64,000 nt of DNA, from assembly GCA_029547185.1 (NCBI GenBank), contig JAKPPU010000200.1, positions 1 to 64,000 on the forward strand, given 5' to 3'. The translations under genes were made by a program, and so were the position numbers. The notes below the pieces were generated by a model. It worked only from the letters and a program-made list of their open reading frames with translations. It was not told where the DNA came from and searched no databases. Of this stretch, positions 52,933 through 62,542 are shown piece by piece; position 1 is the first letter of the stretch, and every line of letters begins with the position of its first letter. This stretch comes from Deltaproteobacteria bacterium. Lineage in GTDB: Bacteria; Desulfobacterota; Desulfomonilia; UBA1062.

Positions 52933-54189
52933 ATGGGTGATTATCTCGACAATCTCGAAACCATGCCTCGTTTCGAGCGGGAGGAGTACCAGGGCAGGCG
53001 CCTTTCAGAGATGGCAAGGATCGGCTATGAGCGCTCGGCAGGCGTGAGGAAGATCTTCGACGAGCGCGGCCTCACACCCTCCGATATCCAGACCTTGAAA
53101 GACCTCGTGAAGCTCCCGGTCATCAACCGAGAGCAGCTCGTGGAGCTCGAGATGAAGAGCCCGCCCTTTGGAGGGCTCGAAGACCCGAATGCCGAGATCG
53201 AGCGCATCTTCACCTCTCCGGGGCCGGTCTACGAGCCTCACCTCCACTCCGGGGACCCGCTCTGGGCCCGCGCCTACAAGGCTGCCGGCTTCGGCAGGGG
53301 CGACATCGCCCTGAACGCCTTCTCCTACCACATGGTGGCGGCCGGGCTCACCTTCCACGGCGGGCTCCGCAAAGTCGGCGCAACGGTCGTGCCTTCAGGT
53401 GCCTCGACGACCCAGCAGCAGGTTCAGCTCATCAGGGACTTGCAGGTCACGGGCTATACCGGGACGCCGAGCTTTCTCATGGCCATCATCGACAAGGCGG
53501 GAGAGATGGGCTTCGACTTTTCGAAAGACTTCCGCGTGAGGCGTGCAAGCTTTGCGGCCGAGCCTCTCCAGCCATCACTGCGGCAGCGCTTCGAGACCGA
53601 GTTCGGCATCGATACCTACCAGATGTACGGCGCGACCGAGGTAGGCGACGTGGCCTACGAGTGCCGCCACAAAAAGGGCTGGCATATCTGCGAGGAGACC
53701 ATCGTCGAGATCATCGATCCGGCGACCGGCCTCCAGGTAAGCCCCGGTGAGCTAGGCGAGGTCGTGGTGACGAGGCTCAACCACATCTTCTTTCTCTTCA
53801 GGTTCGGCACGGGAGACCTCTCGAGCCTCATCGAGGAGCCGTGCCCCTGCGGCAGGACGTCGCTCAAGCTTGCAGGCATTGCTGGCCGGGTCGGCGACGC
53901 CGTGAAGGTGCGGGGGATGTTCGTGGCACCGAGCCAGGTGAAGCGCGTCAGCGAAGGCTTTCCGGGAATAGCCGTCCAGCTCGTCGTCACCCGGTCCGGG
54001 CATCGGGACAGTCTCACAGCGAGGCTCGATATCAGGGATTCAGGAATCGATCCGAAGAATCTCGAAGCCCGTTTCGAGAAGTCCTTTCAGGAGATCTGCA
54101 CGGTAAAGGTCGACCGGGTCGAAATCGTCCCCTCGAGGAGCATCCCGGACAATGCAAAGCTGCTCGTGGACGAGAGGGAGTGGAAATAG
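52933..54189 (+). CDS. PaaK-like adenylate-forming enzyme with altered ATP loop
   Basis: 418 residues from the second of two ATGs (52930, 52933) after GGGAGGAG. The fold and motifs follow phenylacetate-CoA ligases: LKDLVKLPVINREQL, GYTGTPSFLMAII, YQMYGATEVGDVAYEC, GELGEVVVTRL, GDLSSLIEEPCPCGRT and GRVGDAVKVRGMFVAPSQV. However, the glycine-rich SSGTTGKP loop that grips ATP phosphates is replaced by TSPGPVYEPH (about 89-98). Either this subgroup activates differently or it is not a ligase. It is the last gene of the transporter operon, so an aromatic or aryl-alkanoic substrate is plausible. Confidence 0.82.
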   Translation: MGDYLDNLETMPRFEREEYQGRRLSEMARIGYERSAGVRKIFDERGLTPSDIQTLKDLVKLPVINREQLVELEMKSPPFGGLEDPNAEIERIFTSPGPVYEPHLHSGDPLWARAYKAAGFGRGDIALNAFSYHMVAAGLTFHGGLRKVGATVVPSGASTTQQQVQLIRDLQVTGYTGTPSFLMAIIDKAGEMGFDFSKDFRVRRASFAAEPLQPSLRQRFETEFGIDTYQMYGATEVGDVAYECRHKKGWHICEETIVEIIDPATGLQVSPGELGEVVVTRLNHIFFLFRFGTGDLSSLIEEPCPCGRTSLKLAGIAGRVGDAVKVRGMFVAPSQVKRVSEGFPGIAVQLVVTRSGHRDSLTARLDIRDSGIDPKNLEARFEKSFQEICTVKVDRVEIVPSRSIPDNAKLLVDEREWK

Positions 54190-54279
54190 CCCGATCCTCG
54201 CACCAGCAGCCGTATGCCCGTCTCAGCCATGGGATGAAGGCATTTCGTACTATACCCTCAGGAAGCCTTCATATTTATC

Positions 54280-54309
54280 TTTACACTTTACAACAGCGTA
54301 TTGTAATAT
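54280..54309 (+). promoter_or_regulatory. Candidate sigma-70 promoter of the hybrid kinase
   Basis: TTTACA (54280-54285), 18 bp, TAATAT (54304-54309), within an AT-rich island (54265-54340) in the 54190-54544 gap. It predicts a leader of about 225 nt before the ATG at 54545. Nothing else is recognised in the gap. Confidence 0.45.
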
Positions 54310-54544
54310 CTCTTATTATATTTGAATAAAAGATGAAATGAATTTGAGCACAAGGGGACACAGCGATCAGAGACAGTCTCTCCTGATCGCTCCGATACTC
54401 CGAGCTCATGGTATTGAGGACGGCCGGGAGGAATCTCGCTTCCATAGACGGTTCGGTCATGCTTCCTCTGCCGGTTTTTCAGATAAGGGAATTGGCACAG
54501 GGACGTGTCGGGAACAGATCTCCCATGGGGGGGAGCGAGCCGGC

Positions 54545-56566
54545 ATGAAAGACGACAAAAAGTCGAAAGAATGCCTCGAACGAGAGCTTGAAGAGGCGCA
54601 GCGCAAGATCTCTGCCCTGGAAGAATCCATCCTCGAGCAGAAGAAGCTGCTGAGCGCCCTGCAGGAAATCCAGGAAATATACAGATTTCATTTCTCGTAC
54701 ACCAGGGATGTCCTCTATTTCTACGATAACCAGTTCAGAATCCGGAGCATCTCTCCCAACGTTGAGAACATCCTGGGATACAAGCCCGAAGAATTGGTCG
54801 GCAGGTCCTTCCAGGACCTGAACCTGCTCGATGATGGCGACCTGAGCAAAGCAGTCGACAATGCCCTGACCGTACTCTCCGGGAAGACCATCATGTTTTC
54901 CACATACAGGTTTATTGCCAAAGACGGGACGAGGCTCTTCGGTGAGGTGAGCGGGGTCCCCCTCATACGTGACGGTCGGGTGTCGGGAGTGATCTCCGTG
55001 GCAAGGGATATCACGGATCGAATGAAGGCCAGGGAGGAGCTGCGTACCTCGGAAGAAAGATACCGTCTTGTGGTGGAAAACTCGCACGAGGCCATTTTCG
55101 TGGTTCAGGACGGAATGATCAGGTTCGCCAATCAAGAGACCGAGAAACAATCGGGATATTCGAAAAAAGAGCTGATCTCGATGCCTATCTCTGAGCTCGT
55201 TCATCCCGAGGATCTGAAAATGGTGTTGGAAAACCATCAAAAGCGGATAAGCGGCGAGGAGGTTCCCGATGTTCATTCCTACAGGGTGATCGATGCGAAG
55301 GGAGCTGTCCATTGGGTGGAGACAAACGTGGTCTTGATCTCATGGGAGGGAAGGCCTGCCACCTTGAACTTCCTCCTCGATGTCACGGATAAAAAGAAGA
55401 TGGAGGAAGAAAAGAGGCGGCTCGAAAATGATCTCATCCAGGCATACAAGATGGATGCCCTCGGAAGATTCGCGGGAGGGATCGCGCACGATCTGAACAA
55501 TATCCTGTATCCCACCATTATCAACAGCGAATGGATCATCGAGGAGATGGAGCACGGCACGAGAATGCATGAGGTAATGAAGCAAGTTCTCAGGGCCGCC
55601 TACCGGCAGAGGGATCTCGTCAGGCAGATCCTTTCCTTCAGCCGGAAAACCGAGCTCAAAGCCGTACCTGTCAAGCTTGTGCACCTCATCGACGAGACCA
55701 TTTCTTTCATCAGGTCGACGCTTCCGAGCACGATTGAAATCCTCAAGCATATCGATGCCTCGTCTGATACGGTTCTGGGAGACCCGGCACAGATTCAGCA
55801 GATCGTCATGAATCTCATGCGCAACGCTGCAGACTCGCTGGATTCGGAGAGGGGAACCATAGAGATAACCCTTGAACGCGCCTATCTGGAGCCGGCAAAG
55901 CACACTTCCGAGATCAAGGCAGGGCCTTACCTCAAGATTGCGGTGAAAGATACGGGGTGCGGAATGACGCCCGACATCATGGATCAGATATTCGAGCCGT
56001 ATTTCACCACAAAAGCGGCAGGGAAAGGGTACGGTATGGGATTGTCGGTCGTCCACGGCATTCTGAAAAGCCACGGCGGGAGCATTGCGGTCGAGAGCGA
56101 GCCGGGGAAAGGGTCTCTGTTCACCGTGTTTCTGCCCGCGTATGATGGAGGATCCGTCACGAGAGAATCCGACAGGGAAAGCCACACCTTCCTTGGGGAA
56201 AGCGGGAAGATCCTCCTCATAGACGATGAGGAGATGATTCTTTCCAGCGTACAGCGTGCGCTGGAAGCCTCGGGCTACACGGTCACCGCACAGAAAGACG
56301 CCCTGAAAGCCTTCGATGCCTTCTCGAGAAGCCCCGATGAATTCGATCTCGTGATTACAGACCTGACGATGCCCGGCATGACAGGGATAGATCTGGTAAA
56401 AAAGCTCCTGGCTATACGCCCTGATACCCCTGTCATTCTCTCCACAGGCTTTTCCGAAGCCATCGATGAGCATGAGCTGAAGGATCTGGGCATCAGGGAA
56501 ATGATCATGAAGCCCTTGAACACCGTTGAGCTCAAGACAGCGGTCCGCCGGGCACTCGAGAACTGA
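54545..56566 (+). CDS. Double-PAS hybrid histidine kinase with C-terminal receiver
   Basis: 673 residues from the ATG at 54545; a longer open frame back to 54338 has low coding character. A coiled coil (about 5-45) precedes PAS1 (about 50-158) and PAS2 (about 172-283). HisKA carries His315 in GGIAHDLNNILYP, HATPase_c spans about 400-525, and a receiver domain has Asp606 in DLVITDLTMPGM. The kinase core and receiver resemble the kai-linked kinase at 1406-3823, while PAS1 resembles the kinase at 39494, so the gene looks like a shuffled relative of both. There is no output regulator next to it. Confidence 0.9.
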   Translation: MKDDKKSKECLERELEEAQRKISALEESILEQKKLLSALQEIQEIYRFHFSYTRDVLYFYDNQFRIRSISPNVENILGYKPEELVGRSFQDLNLLDDGDLSKAVDNALTVLSGKTIMFSTYRFIAKDGTRLFGEVSGVPLIRDGRVSGVISVARDITDRMKAREELRTSEERYRLVVENSHEAIFVVQDGMIRFANQETEKQSGYSKKELISMPISELVHPEDLKMVLENHQKRISGEEVPDVHSYRVIDAKGAVHWVETNVVLISWEGRPATLNFLLDVTDKKKMEEEKRRLENDLIQAYKMDALGRFAGGIAHDLNNILYPTIINSEWIIEEMEHGTRMHEVMKQVLRAAYRQRDLVRQILSFSRKTELKAVPVKLVHLIDETISFIRSTLPSTIEILKHIDASSDTVLGDPAQIQQIVMNLMRNAADSLDSERGTIEITLERAYLEPAKHTSEIKAGPYLKIAVKDTGCGMTPDIMDQIFEPYFTTKAAGKGYGMGLSVVHGILKSHGGSIAVESEPGKGSLFTVFLPAYDGGSVTRESDRESHTFLGESGKILLIDDEEMILSSVQRALEASGYTVTAQKDALKAFDAFSRSPDEFDLVITDLTMPGMTGIDLVKKLLAIRPDTPVILSTGFSEAIDEHELKDLGIREMIMKPLNTVELKTAVRRALEN

Positions 56567-56595
56567 CGCATCAAAAAGACATTGCTGTTTACAAG

Positions 56596-56623
56596 TTGAA
56601 TTCCTCTATGAAAATCTTATACT
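56596..56623 (+). promoter_or_regulatory. Candidate sigma-70 promoter of the selenoprotein gene
   Basis: TTGAAT (56596-56601), 16 bp, TATACT (56618-56623), giving a start near 56630 and a leader of about 40 nt. The leader contains AGAGGAGGG (56657-56665) as ribosome-binding site for the ATG at 56672. Confidence 0.5.
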
Positions 56624-56671
56624 TCTAAGGAGAGTGCTACCAGAATCGGAGGCTTCAGAGGAGGGTTGGAT

Positions 56672-56878
56672 ATGTCGGAAAAAATACTCATCTACGGCAA
56701 GGCGGGTTGACCCTATACCGACCAGGCCAGGTCGGCCTATGGGGAAAGGGCGACGTACTACGACGTGAAGAAGGACCACGCAAAGCTCGACGAGATGCTT
56801 GCCCATACGAATGGCTCGCGCCAGGTGCCGGTGATCGTCGAGGGTGAAAAGGTCACGATCGGCTACGGCGGGTCCTGA
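56672..56878 (+). CDS. UXX-star family glutaredoxin-like selenoprotein (in-frame UGA = Sec13)
   Basis: 68 residues if the TGA at 56708-56710 is read as selenocysteine. The product begins MSEKILIYGKAGUPYTDQAR, continues SAYGERATYYDVKKDHAKLD and SRQVPVIVEGEKVTIGYGG, and ends at TGA 56876-56878. This is the glutaredoxin-like thioredoxin fold: strand, UxxT active site where glutaredoxins have CxxC, then the cis-proline segment QVPVIV and a GYGG end. It matches the known UXX-star (seleno)protein family. A good promoter, ribosome-binding site and coding sequence continue on both sides of the UGA, and a SECIS-like hairpin directly follows it. It is probably a small cytoplasmic thiol/selenol redox protein of unknown partner. 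It lies between a hybrid kinase gene and a convergent dGTPase-like gene. Confidence 0.88.
56711..56744 (+). promoter_or_regulatory. Bacterial SECIS-like hairpin behind the selenocysteine UGA
   Basis: CCCTATA (56711-56717) pairs with TATGGGG (56738-56744), and CCGACC (56718-56723) with GGTCGG (56730-56735), leaving a two-base CC bulge. The 6-nt apical loop is AGGCCA (56724-56729), close to the AGGUCU loop of E. coli fdhF. The loop starts 13 nt after the UGA, in the range of bacterial SECIS elements that bind SelB. Confidence 0.75.
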
Positions 56879-56919
56879 GGAGTGTAAACGGCCCATGGTC
56901 ATGGGCTTGCCTCTGCCGA

Positions 56920-58002
56920 TCACTCGAAGAATTCGGGCACGAAGAGCTCGTTGAACACCCGCAGGAAGGTCGAGTCCGTGAGGCTCGCGATGAAGTCCCT
57001 CACCATCTCTCCGGGGACATGGCTCTCGTGATAGCAGGCATCGAGACGGTCGAGGAACCTCGCATAGATGACCGAGTCCTTCCTCTCCTGCCGGACATCC
57101 TCGAGGAGCCGCTCGAAAACGAGGGTATACATGGTCCTGATCTTCGACGACTCTGTCTTTACCCGGGGATTGAGGTAGATGTTTTCATAGTTGAACCTTT
57201 TCAGGACCTCGAGGGCCCTGAACACCTTCGAGGAGTAGGCGATCCTTCCCTCGGTGGAGTGCCTGATGAGGTCTTCCACGAGGGCGTACACGATCTTGCC
57301 GTTCGTGTCTCCGAGGATGCCTTTCGCCTGCGCCGGTATCTGCTCGCGCGCGATGATGCCGAGCGATATGGCATCCTCGATGTCTCTGCCGATGTAGCTC
57401 ACCGTGTCCACGATCCTCACGAGCGCCCCCTCCATGGTCATGGGCAGCAGCGTTTTTCCCTGCCCGATGCTCTCGATCTTTCCGTCGAGGTCGGCGAACG
57501 TGTGGGCCGGCTCGGCAGAAACGCTCTGCTCGCAGGTCTCTCCGTTGTGGCAGAGGATGCCGTCCAAGACCTGCAGGGTGAGGTTCAGGCCCTTGCCGCC
57601 CTTCTCGATCCGCTCGAGCGACTGGATGGCCTGGACGTTGTGCCTGAACGGCCCGATGCCCGCCTTCCTGCACAGTTCGTCGAGATGCCATTCGCCGTCG
57701 TGCCCGAAGGGCGGGTGCCCGATATCGTGGCCGATGGCGATGGCCTCGATGAGGTCGTCGTTGAGGCCGAGCCGCCGTCCTACGGTCCTGGCGATCCGGG
57801 AGAGGAGCTGTACGTGGATGACCCGGTGCGATATTCCCTGGTGTCCCACGAGGTAGAAGACCTGTGTCTTGTCGATGTACGAGGTGTAGGCCTGGGAGTG
57901 AAGGATCCTGTCCACGTCGATGGAGAAGGCATCCCTCATGTCCCATTTGCCCGATTTCTCGACTCTCCTTCTCAGGCCTTGAATGGGATGAGTGCCTGTC
58001 AT
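56920..58002 (-). CDS. dGTPase-like HD-domain triphosphohydrolase
   Basis: 360 residues of the Dgt family. The metal-binding HD motif residues are in GISHRVIHVQLLSRIARTVG and EAIAIGHDIGHPPFGHDGE. KTQVFYLVGHQGISHR and the downstream RIVDTVSYIGRDIEDA fit the same family. It would hydrolyse dGTP or other dNTPs to the nucleoside and triphosphate, although many Dgt-like proteins have undefined substrates. The protein is short compared with E. coli Dgt (about 505 residues), matching the type-2 branch. It begins 6 bp after glyS, so it is probably co-transcribed with the glycyl-tRNA synthetase genes. Confidence 0.88.
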   Translation of the reverse strand: MTGTHPIQGLRRRVEKSGKWDMRDAFSIDVDRILHSQAYTSYIDKTQVFYLVGHQGISHRVIHVQLLSRIARTVGRRLGLNDDLIEAIAIGHDIGHPPFGHDGEWHLDELCRKAGIGPFRHNVQAIQSLERIEKGGKGLNLTLQVLDGILCHNGETCEQSVSAEPAHTFADLDGKIESIGQGKTLLPMTMEGALVRIVDTVSYIGRDIEDAISLGIIAREQIPAQAKGILGDTNGKIVYALVEDLIRHSTEGRIAYSSKVFRALEVLKRFNYENIYLNPRVKTESSKIRTMYTLVFERLLEDVRQERKDSVIYARFLDRLDACYHESHVPGEMVRDFIASLTDSTFLRVFNELFVPEFFE

Positions 58003-58007
58003 TTCCT

Positions 58008-60077
58008 TCAGGTCGTCGATATCTTCGAGAACTGCGCCACCCTGTCAAAGAGGCTCACGAGGTTCTTGAGCAAAGCGATACGGTTGATCCTCACATCGAT
58101 GTCGTCGCTCATGACAAGCACCTTGTCGAAGAAGCTGTCGATGGGTTCCTTGAGCGATGCGAGAAGCTTGAGCGCGCTCGTGTACTCCCCCCTGGCGGCA
58201 TCCGCGATAAAGGGGTCTTCGGCCTCTTTGAAGCGCAGGTACAGCGCCTTTTCCTCCTCCTGGACGAAGAGGGAGGGCGTTATCGTGTCTTCCGCTTCGA
58301 CCTTCTTGAGGATGTTCTCGACGCGCTTCGAGGCCGAGCAGATCGACTTGAACCACTCCTCCTGCCTCACGCTCATGATCGCGCCCGCCCGCATGAAGGT
58401 GTCGACGGGATCGTCGAAGTCCCGCAGCACCGCCTCGATGACGTCGCCAGCGATGCCGCGGCCCTGGAGGATCGACACGAACCGGGATTTGAAGAAGGCG
58501 ATCACGTCGTCCTTCACCTCCGCGCCGTCCCGCTTGAGCTTCGGAGCGAGGTGGAGGAGCGCCTGGTCGACAAGCGCGGAGATCGAGATCCGGTATCCCT
58601 TCGTGAGCAGGATGTTCTCGATGGCGATGGTCTGCCTCCGCAGGGCGAACGGATCGGAAGTGCCGGTCGGAATGAGGCCCGCGCCGAAGCACCCGCAGAT
58701 GGTGTCGATCCGGTCGGACATTCCCACGATGTCGCCGATGACGTCGGAAGGGAGCTCGCCTTCGGCCGAGGAGGGCAGATAGTGCTCACGGATCGCGAGC
58801 GCCACCTCGGGGTCATACCCCTGGCGCAGGGCATACTCTCTGCCCATGATCCCCTGGAGCTCGGGGAACTCGCAGACCATGAGACTGTTCAGGTCGGCCT
58901 TGCAAAGATATGCCGCCTCCCTCACGAGATCCTTCTTGTCCGGTGCGAGGATGTCGGCGAGATATAGGGCGATCCTGCTGAAACGCTCCATCTTCTCGTA
59001 GGACGTACCCATGTCCTTGTGGAAAATGACATCCTTGAGCTTTTCCGCATACTCCTTCAACGGCACGCTCAGGTCTTCCTCGAAGAAGTACTTGCCGTCG
59101 TCGAGGCGGGCCTTCAGGACCCGCTCGTTACCGGCCCGCACCACGGCATCGTTCTTGGGGATGATGTTGCTCACCGCCACGAAGTACGGCCGCAAGCCCG
59201 TCCCTTCGAGGGAGTACAGGGGGAAGTACCGCTGGTGGTGCTTCATGACGGTAACGAGGACTTCGGTGGGCAATTCGAGGAAGGAATCGTCGAACCGGCC
59301 GATGATGATGTGCGGATACTCGATGAGGTTCGCCACCTCGTCGAGCAGGTCCTTGTCCCTCACCTCTGCCTTGAGGTTCACGGCATTGAGCATCACCCCT
59401 TCCCAGATGAGGCCCTTTCTCTTTTCGACGGCCGGGATCACGTACGCGGCTGCGAGGAGCTCCTCATAGTCCTCGGGCCTGGTTATCTCGATGGCGGAAG
59501 GCGCCATGAACCGGTTCCCGTAGGTGACGGAGCCTGCCGTGACGTTTCCGAACGAAACCGGCAGAACGTCGTTCCCGAAGATCGCGGCGATCCAGTGGAC
59601 AGGCCTCGCGAAGCGCACATCCGGATTCGACCACTTCATGGTCTTCGGGAAGGGGATCTGCATGATCATGTCCTGGAGAACGCCGGGGAGAAACTCGATG
59701 GTCGGCTTTCCCGGGATGGTTCTCGTCATGCAGAGATATTCGCCCTTCGGGGTTGTTGCAAACGAGATTTCGGAGATATCGACCCCTGCCGAGCGGGCGA
59801 AGCCGAGCGCCGCCTTCGTCGGGTTTCCGTCCTTGTCGAAGGCCGCCTGCTTGGCCGGCCCCATCTTCGTCTCGACCATGTCGGGAAGCGATTCAGCCAC
59901 CCCCCGTATCCTGACGGCGAGCCTTCTCGGGGTCCCGAACATCTCGGGAGGCTCCATGGCAAGATTGGCGTCGGCGAATCTGCCCGACAGATAGCCCCGC
60001 ATGAACTCGAGTGCCGGAGCGATATAGCTGGTGGGGATCTCCTCGGTGCCGATTTCAAAGAGCAGCGATCTCGCCAT
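58008..60077 (-). CDS. glyS: Glycyl-tRNA synthetase beta subunit
   Basis: 689 residues from the ATG at 60077; the open frame upstream overlaps glyQ and is not needed. The N-terminus SLLFEIGTEEIPTSYI is diagnostic of GlyS. PRRLAVRIRG, LTVMKHHQRYFPLY-like VLVTVMKHHQRYF and the HD-like and DALR-type C-terminal domains follow. It contributes tRNA recognition to the alpha2beta2 enzyme. The gene starts 2 bp after glyQ. Confidence 0.97.
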   Translation of the reverse strand: MARSLLFEIGTEEIPTSYIAPALEFMRGYLSGRFADANLAMEPPEMFGTPRRLAVRIRGVAESLPDMVETKMGPAKQAAFDKDGNPTKAALGFARSAGVDISEISFATTPKGEYLCMTRTIPGKPTIEFLPGVLQDMIMQIPFPKTMKWSNPDVRFARPVHWIAAIFGNDVLPVSFGNVTAGSVTYGNRFMAPSAIEITRPEDYEELLAAAYVIPAVEKRKGLIWEGVMLNAVNLKAEVRDKDLLDEVANLIEYPHIIIGRFDDSFLELPTEVLVTVMKHHQRYFPLYSLEGTGLRPYFVAVSNIIPKNDAVVRAGNERVLKARLDDGKYFFEEDLSVPLKEYAEKLKDVIFHKDMGTSYEKMERFSRIALYLADILAPDKKDLVREAAYLCKADLNSLMVCEFPELQGIMGREYALRQGYDPEVALAIREHYLPSSAEGELPSDVIGDIVGMSDRIDTICGCFGAGLIPTGTSDPFALRRQTIAIENILLTKGYRISISALVDQALLHLAPKLKRDGAEVKDDVIAFFKSRFVSILQGRGIAGDVIEAVLRDFDDPVDTFMRAGAIMSVRQEEWFKSICSASKRVENILKKVEAEDTITPSLFVQEEEKALYLRFKEAEDPFIADAARGEYTSALKLLASLKEPIDSFFDKVLVMSDDIDVRINRIALLKNLVSLFDRVAQFSKISTT

Positions 60078-60079
60078 GA

Positions 60080-60940
<861 letters not shown>

Positions 60941-60953
60941 ACGCCTCCATCTA

Positions 60954-61655
60954 TCATTGGTTCATGCCAAAATCAAGCAGCTTTGCCAGAAAGCTGGTCG
61001 ATTTGAGCTTCTTGTCGGTCACATGGTTGCACATGGCAAGGAAAAAGGAGGTGATCTCCCGCTTGAGGCTTATGTTTATGGAAAGCCTCTGGAGCACGTC
61101 GGTTTCGAGCTGGGAAGATTTCAGCAGAAACATGGCGGCCTCCCGCGAGAGCATGCTCAATGAATGGGTGCGCCTCGAATCCGGCCTGCCCGTGCTTTTG
61201 AGATCGATGCCGTACCCGATCGAAGACAGGATATTCATGAGCGCGACACACCAGACCGAAAACCACTGCTTGTCGGGCTCCATGGCATGGAGGGCGCGCT
61301 GCAGGTATTCAAAGGTGGCCGGGCTCGGGTCGAGCTGTCCCAGGTGCTCTTTGATGAGCTCGAGAAGGATCGTCGAGTGGGCGAGGAGCTCGAGGTCTTC
61401 CCTGATGGGAAGATGGGCATTCGAAAGCTTTGCCGACTCGAGCCGGTGGAGCTCCCCCTCCTTCTTGAGAAATACGTCCATGACCACCTCGCAGAAGGGC
61501 TCCAGGGTCCCGGGAAACCGTATCCTGCTCCGTTTCGCGCCCTTGGCGATCGCATTGACGATCCCCTTTTCCCTGGTGAGCGCGCAGACGATCTGGTCCG
61601 ACTCGGAAAAATCGATGCTATTGAGGATGATGGCATCCGTGCTCAAGAGGCTCAT
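60954..61655 (-). CDS. recO: DNA repair protein RecO
   Basis: 233 residues. The N-terminal OB-fold (about 1-80) shows [42 protein letters not shown] and the following [18 protein letters not shown] helical domain fills the rest. RecO helps RecR load RecA on SSB-coated DNA. The C-terminal zinc-finger cysteines found in many RecO proteins are absent, as in several other lineages. A strong ribosome-binding site is not seen. It heads the recO-glyQ-glyS-dgt cluster. Confidence 0.85.
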   Translation of the reverse strand: MSLLSTDAIILNSIDFSESDQIVCALTREKGIVNAIAKGAKRSRIRFPGTLEPFCEVVMDVFLKKEGELHRLESAKLSNAHLPIREDLELLAHSTILLELIKEHLGQLDPSPATFEYLQRALHAMEPDKQWFSVWCVALMNILSSIGYGIDLKSTGRPDSRRTHSLSMLSREAAMFLLKSSQLETDVLQRLSINISLKREITSFFLAMCNHVTDKKLKSTSFLAKLLDFGMNQ

Positions 61656-61699
61656 GTTCGTATTGTCCCTTGTCAGCTTTGTGTTTGAGCCATGCGTCT

Positions 61700-61726
61700 G
61701 TCATTCCCGTGGAAAGCGGGAATCCT
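61700..61726. repeat. Short dispersed repeat
   Basis: GTCATTCCCGTGGAAAGCGGGAATCC is an inverted repeat (ATTCCCG...CGGGAAT) with the same CATTCCCG/CGGGAAT core as the elements at 9680, 25250 and 44340-44540. It lies in the gap between recO and the RodZ-like gene, which has no other recognised content. Confidence 0.6.
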
Positions 61727-61890
61727 GCGGATCTTGTGCTTCCCGGACCCCCGTCTTCTAAGGGGGTGACTGCTTGAATCTTCATATACGCTTTTTACAG
61801 AATATTGAGTATCGATTGAAAGGCCTTACCCCGGTGCAGTTTTTGCTGTCAAGACAAGGGGCTCTCGCTTCAGGATGCCGGCATGCAGGG

Positions 61891-62355
61891 TCATGAATCC
61901 GCAGCAGCGTCGGGCGATGCATTCTCTATGGAGGCGAAGGCGGACGTATCGAGGAATCCCTGGTACGTCTGCTGGCACGTCCTCATGGAAAAGCCGATGG
62001 CTCCAGCCAATATCGCGAGAAGAATAACCACGAAAAGTATACGCAGAAGGGTGGATTTCCCTTTGCCTTTCTTCATGAACCTGCTTCTTGCCTCCTCTTT
62101 TTTCCCGTGGGAGGACAGGGTCTCATCCAGGTGCTTGACGAGCTCTTCTTCGTCGAAGCCGAACTCTTTGCTGATTACCTGGAGAAAGCCCCGCAAAAAC
62201 GCCCTGGGCGGAAGCACATCTATCTGATCTTCTTCAAGGAACTTCAGCGTCTGGGCCGGGATCTTGGTCGTCTGCTCGATTTCCTTGAGGGTGATCTCCC
62301 GTGTCTCTCGTTCTTTCTTGAAATACTGTCCCAGTGTGAGTCTATCCTCGGACAT
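61891..62355 (-). CDS. RodZ-like helix-turn-helix membrane protein
   Basis: 154 residues from the ATG at 62355 (AAGGAGGAACAG upstream). The N-terminal helix-turn-helix of the RodZ/HTH_25 type reads LGQYFKKERETREITLKEIE, then IPAQTLKFLEEDQIDVLPPR and AFLRGFLQVISKEFGFDEEE. A basic linker (FMKKGKGKSTL) is followed by a single transmembrane helix (about 112-131). The outer part is only about 25 residues, so the periplasmic beta domain of E. coli RodZ is missing. RodZ links MreB to the membrane in rod-shaped cells. This short form may do the same, or be a truncated relative. Confidence 0.8.
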   Translation of the reverse strand: MSEDRLTLGQYFKKERETREITLKEIEQTTKIPAQTLKFLEEDQIDVLPPRAFLRGFLQVISKEFGFDEEELVKHLDETLSSHGKKEEARSRFMKKGKGKSTLLRILFVVILLAILAGAIGFSMRTCQQTYQGFLDTSAFASIENASPDAAADS

Positions 62356-62542
62356 CTGTTCCTCCTTGCTTTCCACATCCACTTACCATGCCAAAATCCG
62401 CGTGGCAAGCAATGACTGTCGTTTCCCGTCCTGCATCTACCACATTTTCCGGCTCAAAGATGAGCATAAAATTTGTTCTTGTGATTTCAATTGACATCCT
62501 GATTCAGTGACTGTATCCGCATACTTCTCGGAGGAAATATCG

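Noticed and set aside
56672-56710. A 12-codon frame ending at TGA, taken as a pseudogene or chance frame
   Set aside because: The continuation past TGA is in frame, matches a known selenoprotein family and carries a hairpin right behind the UGA, so recoding explains it better than decay.
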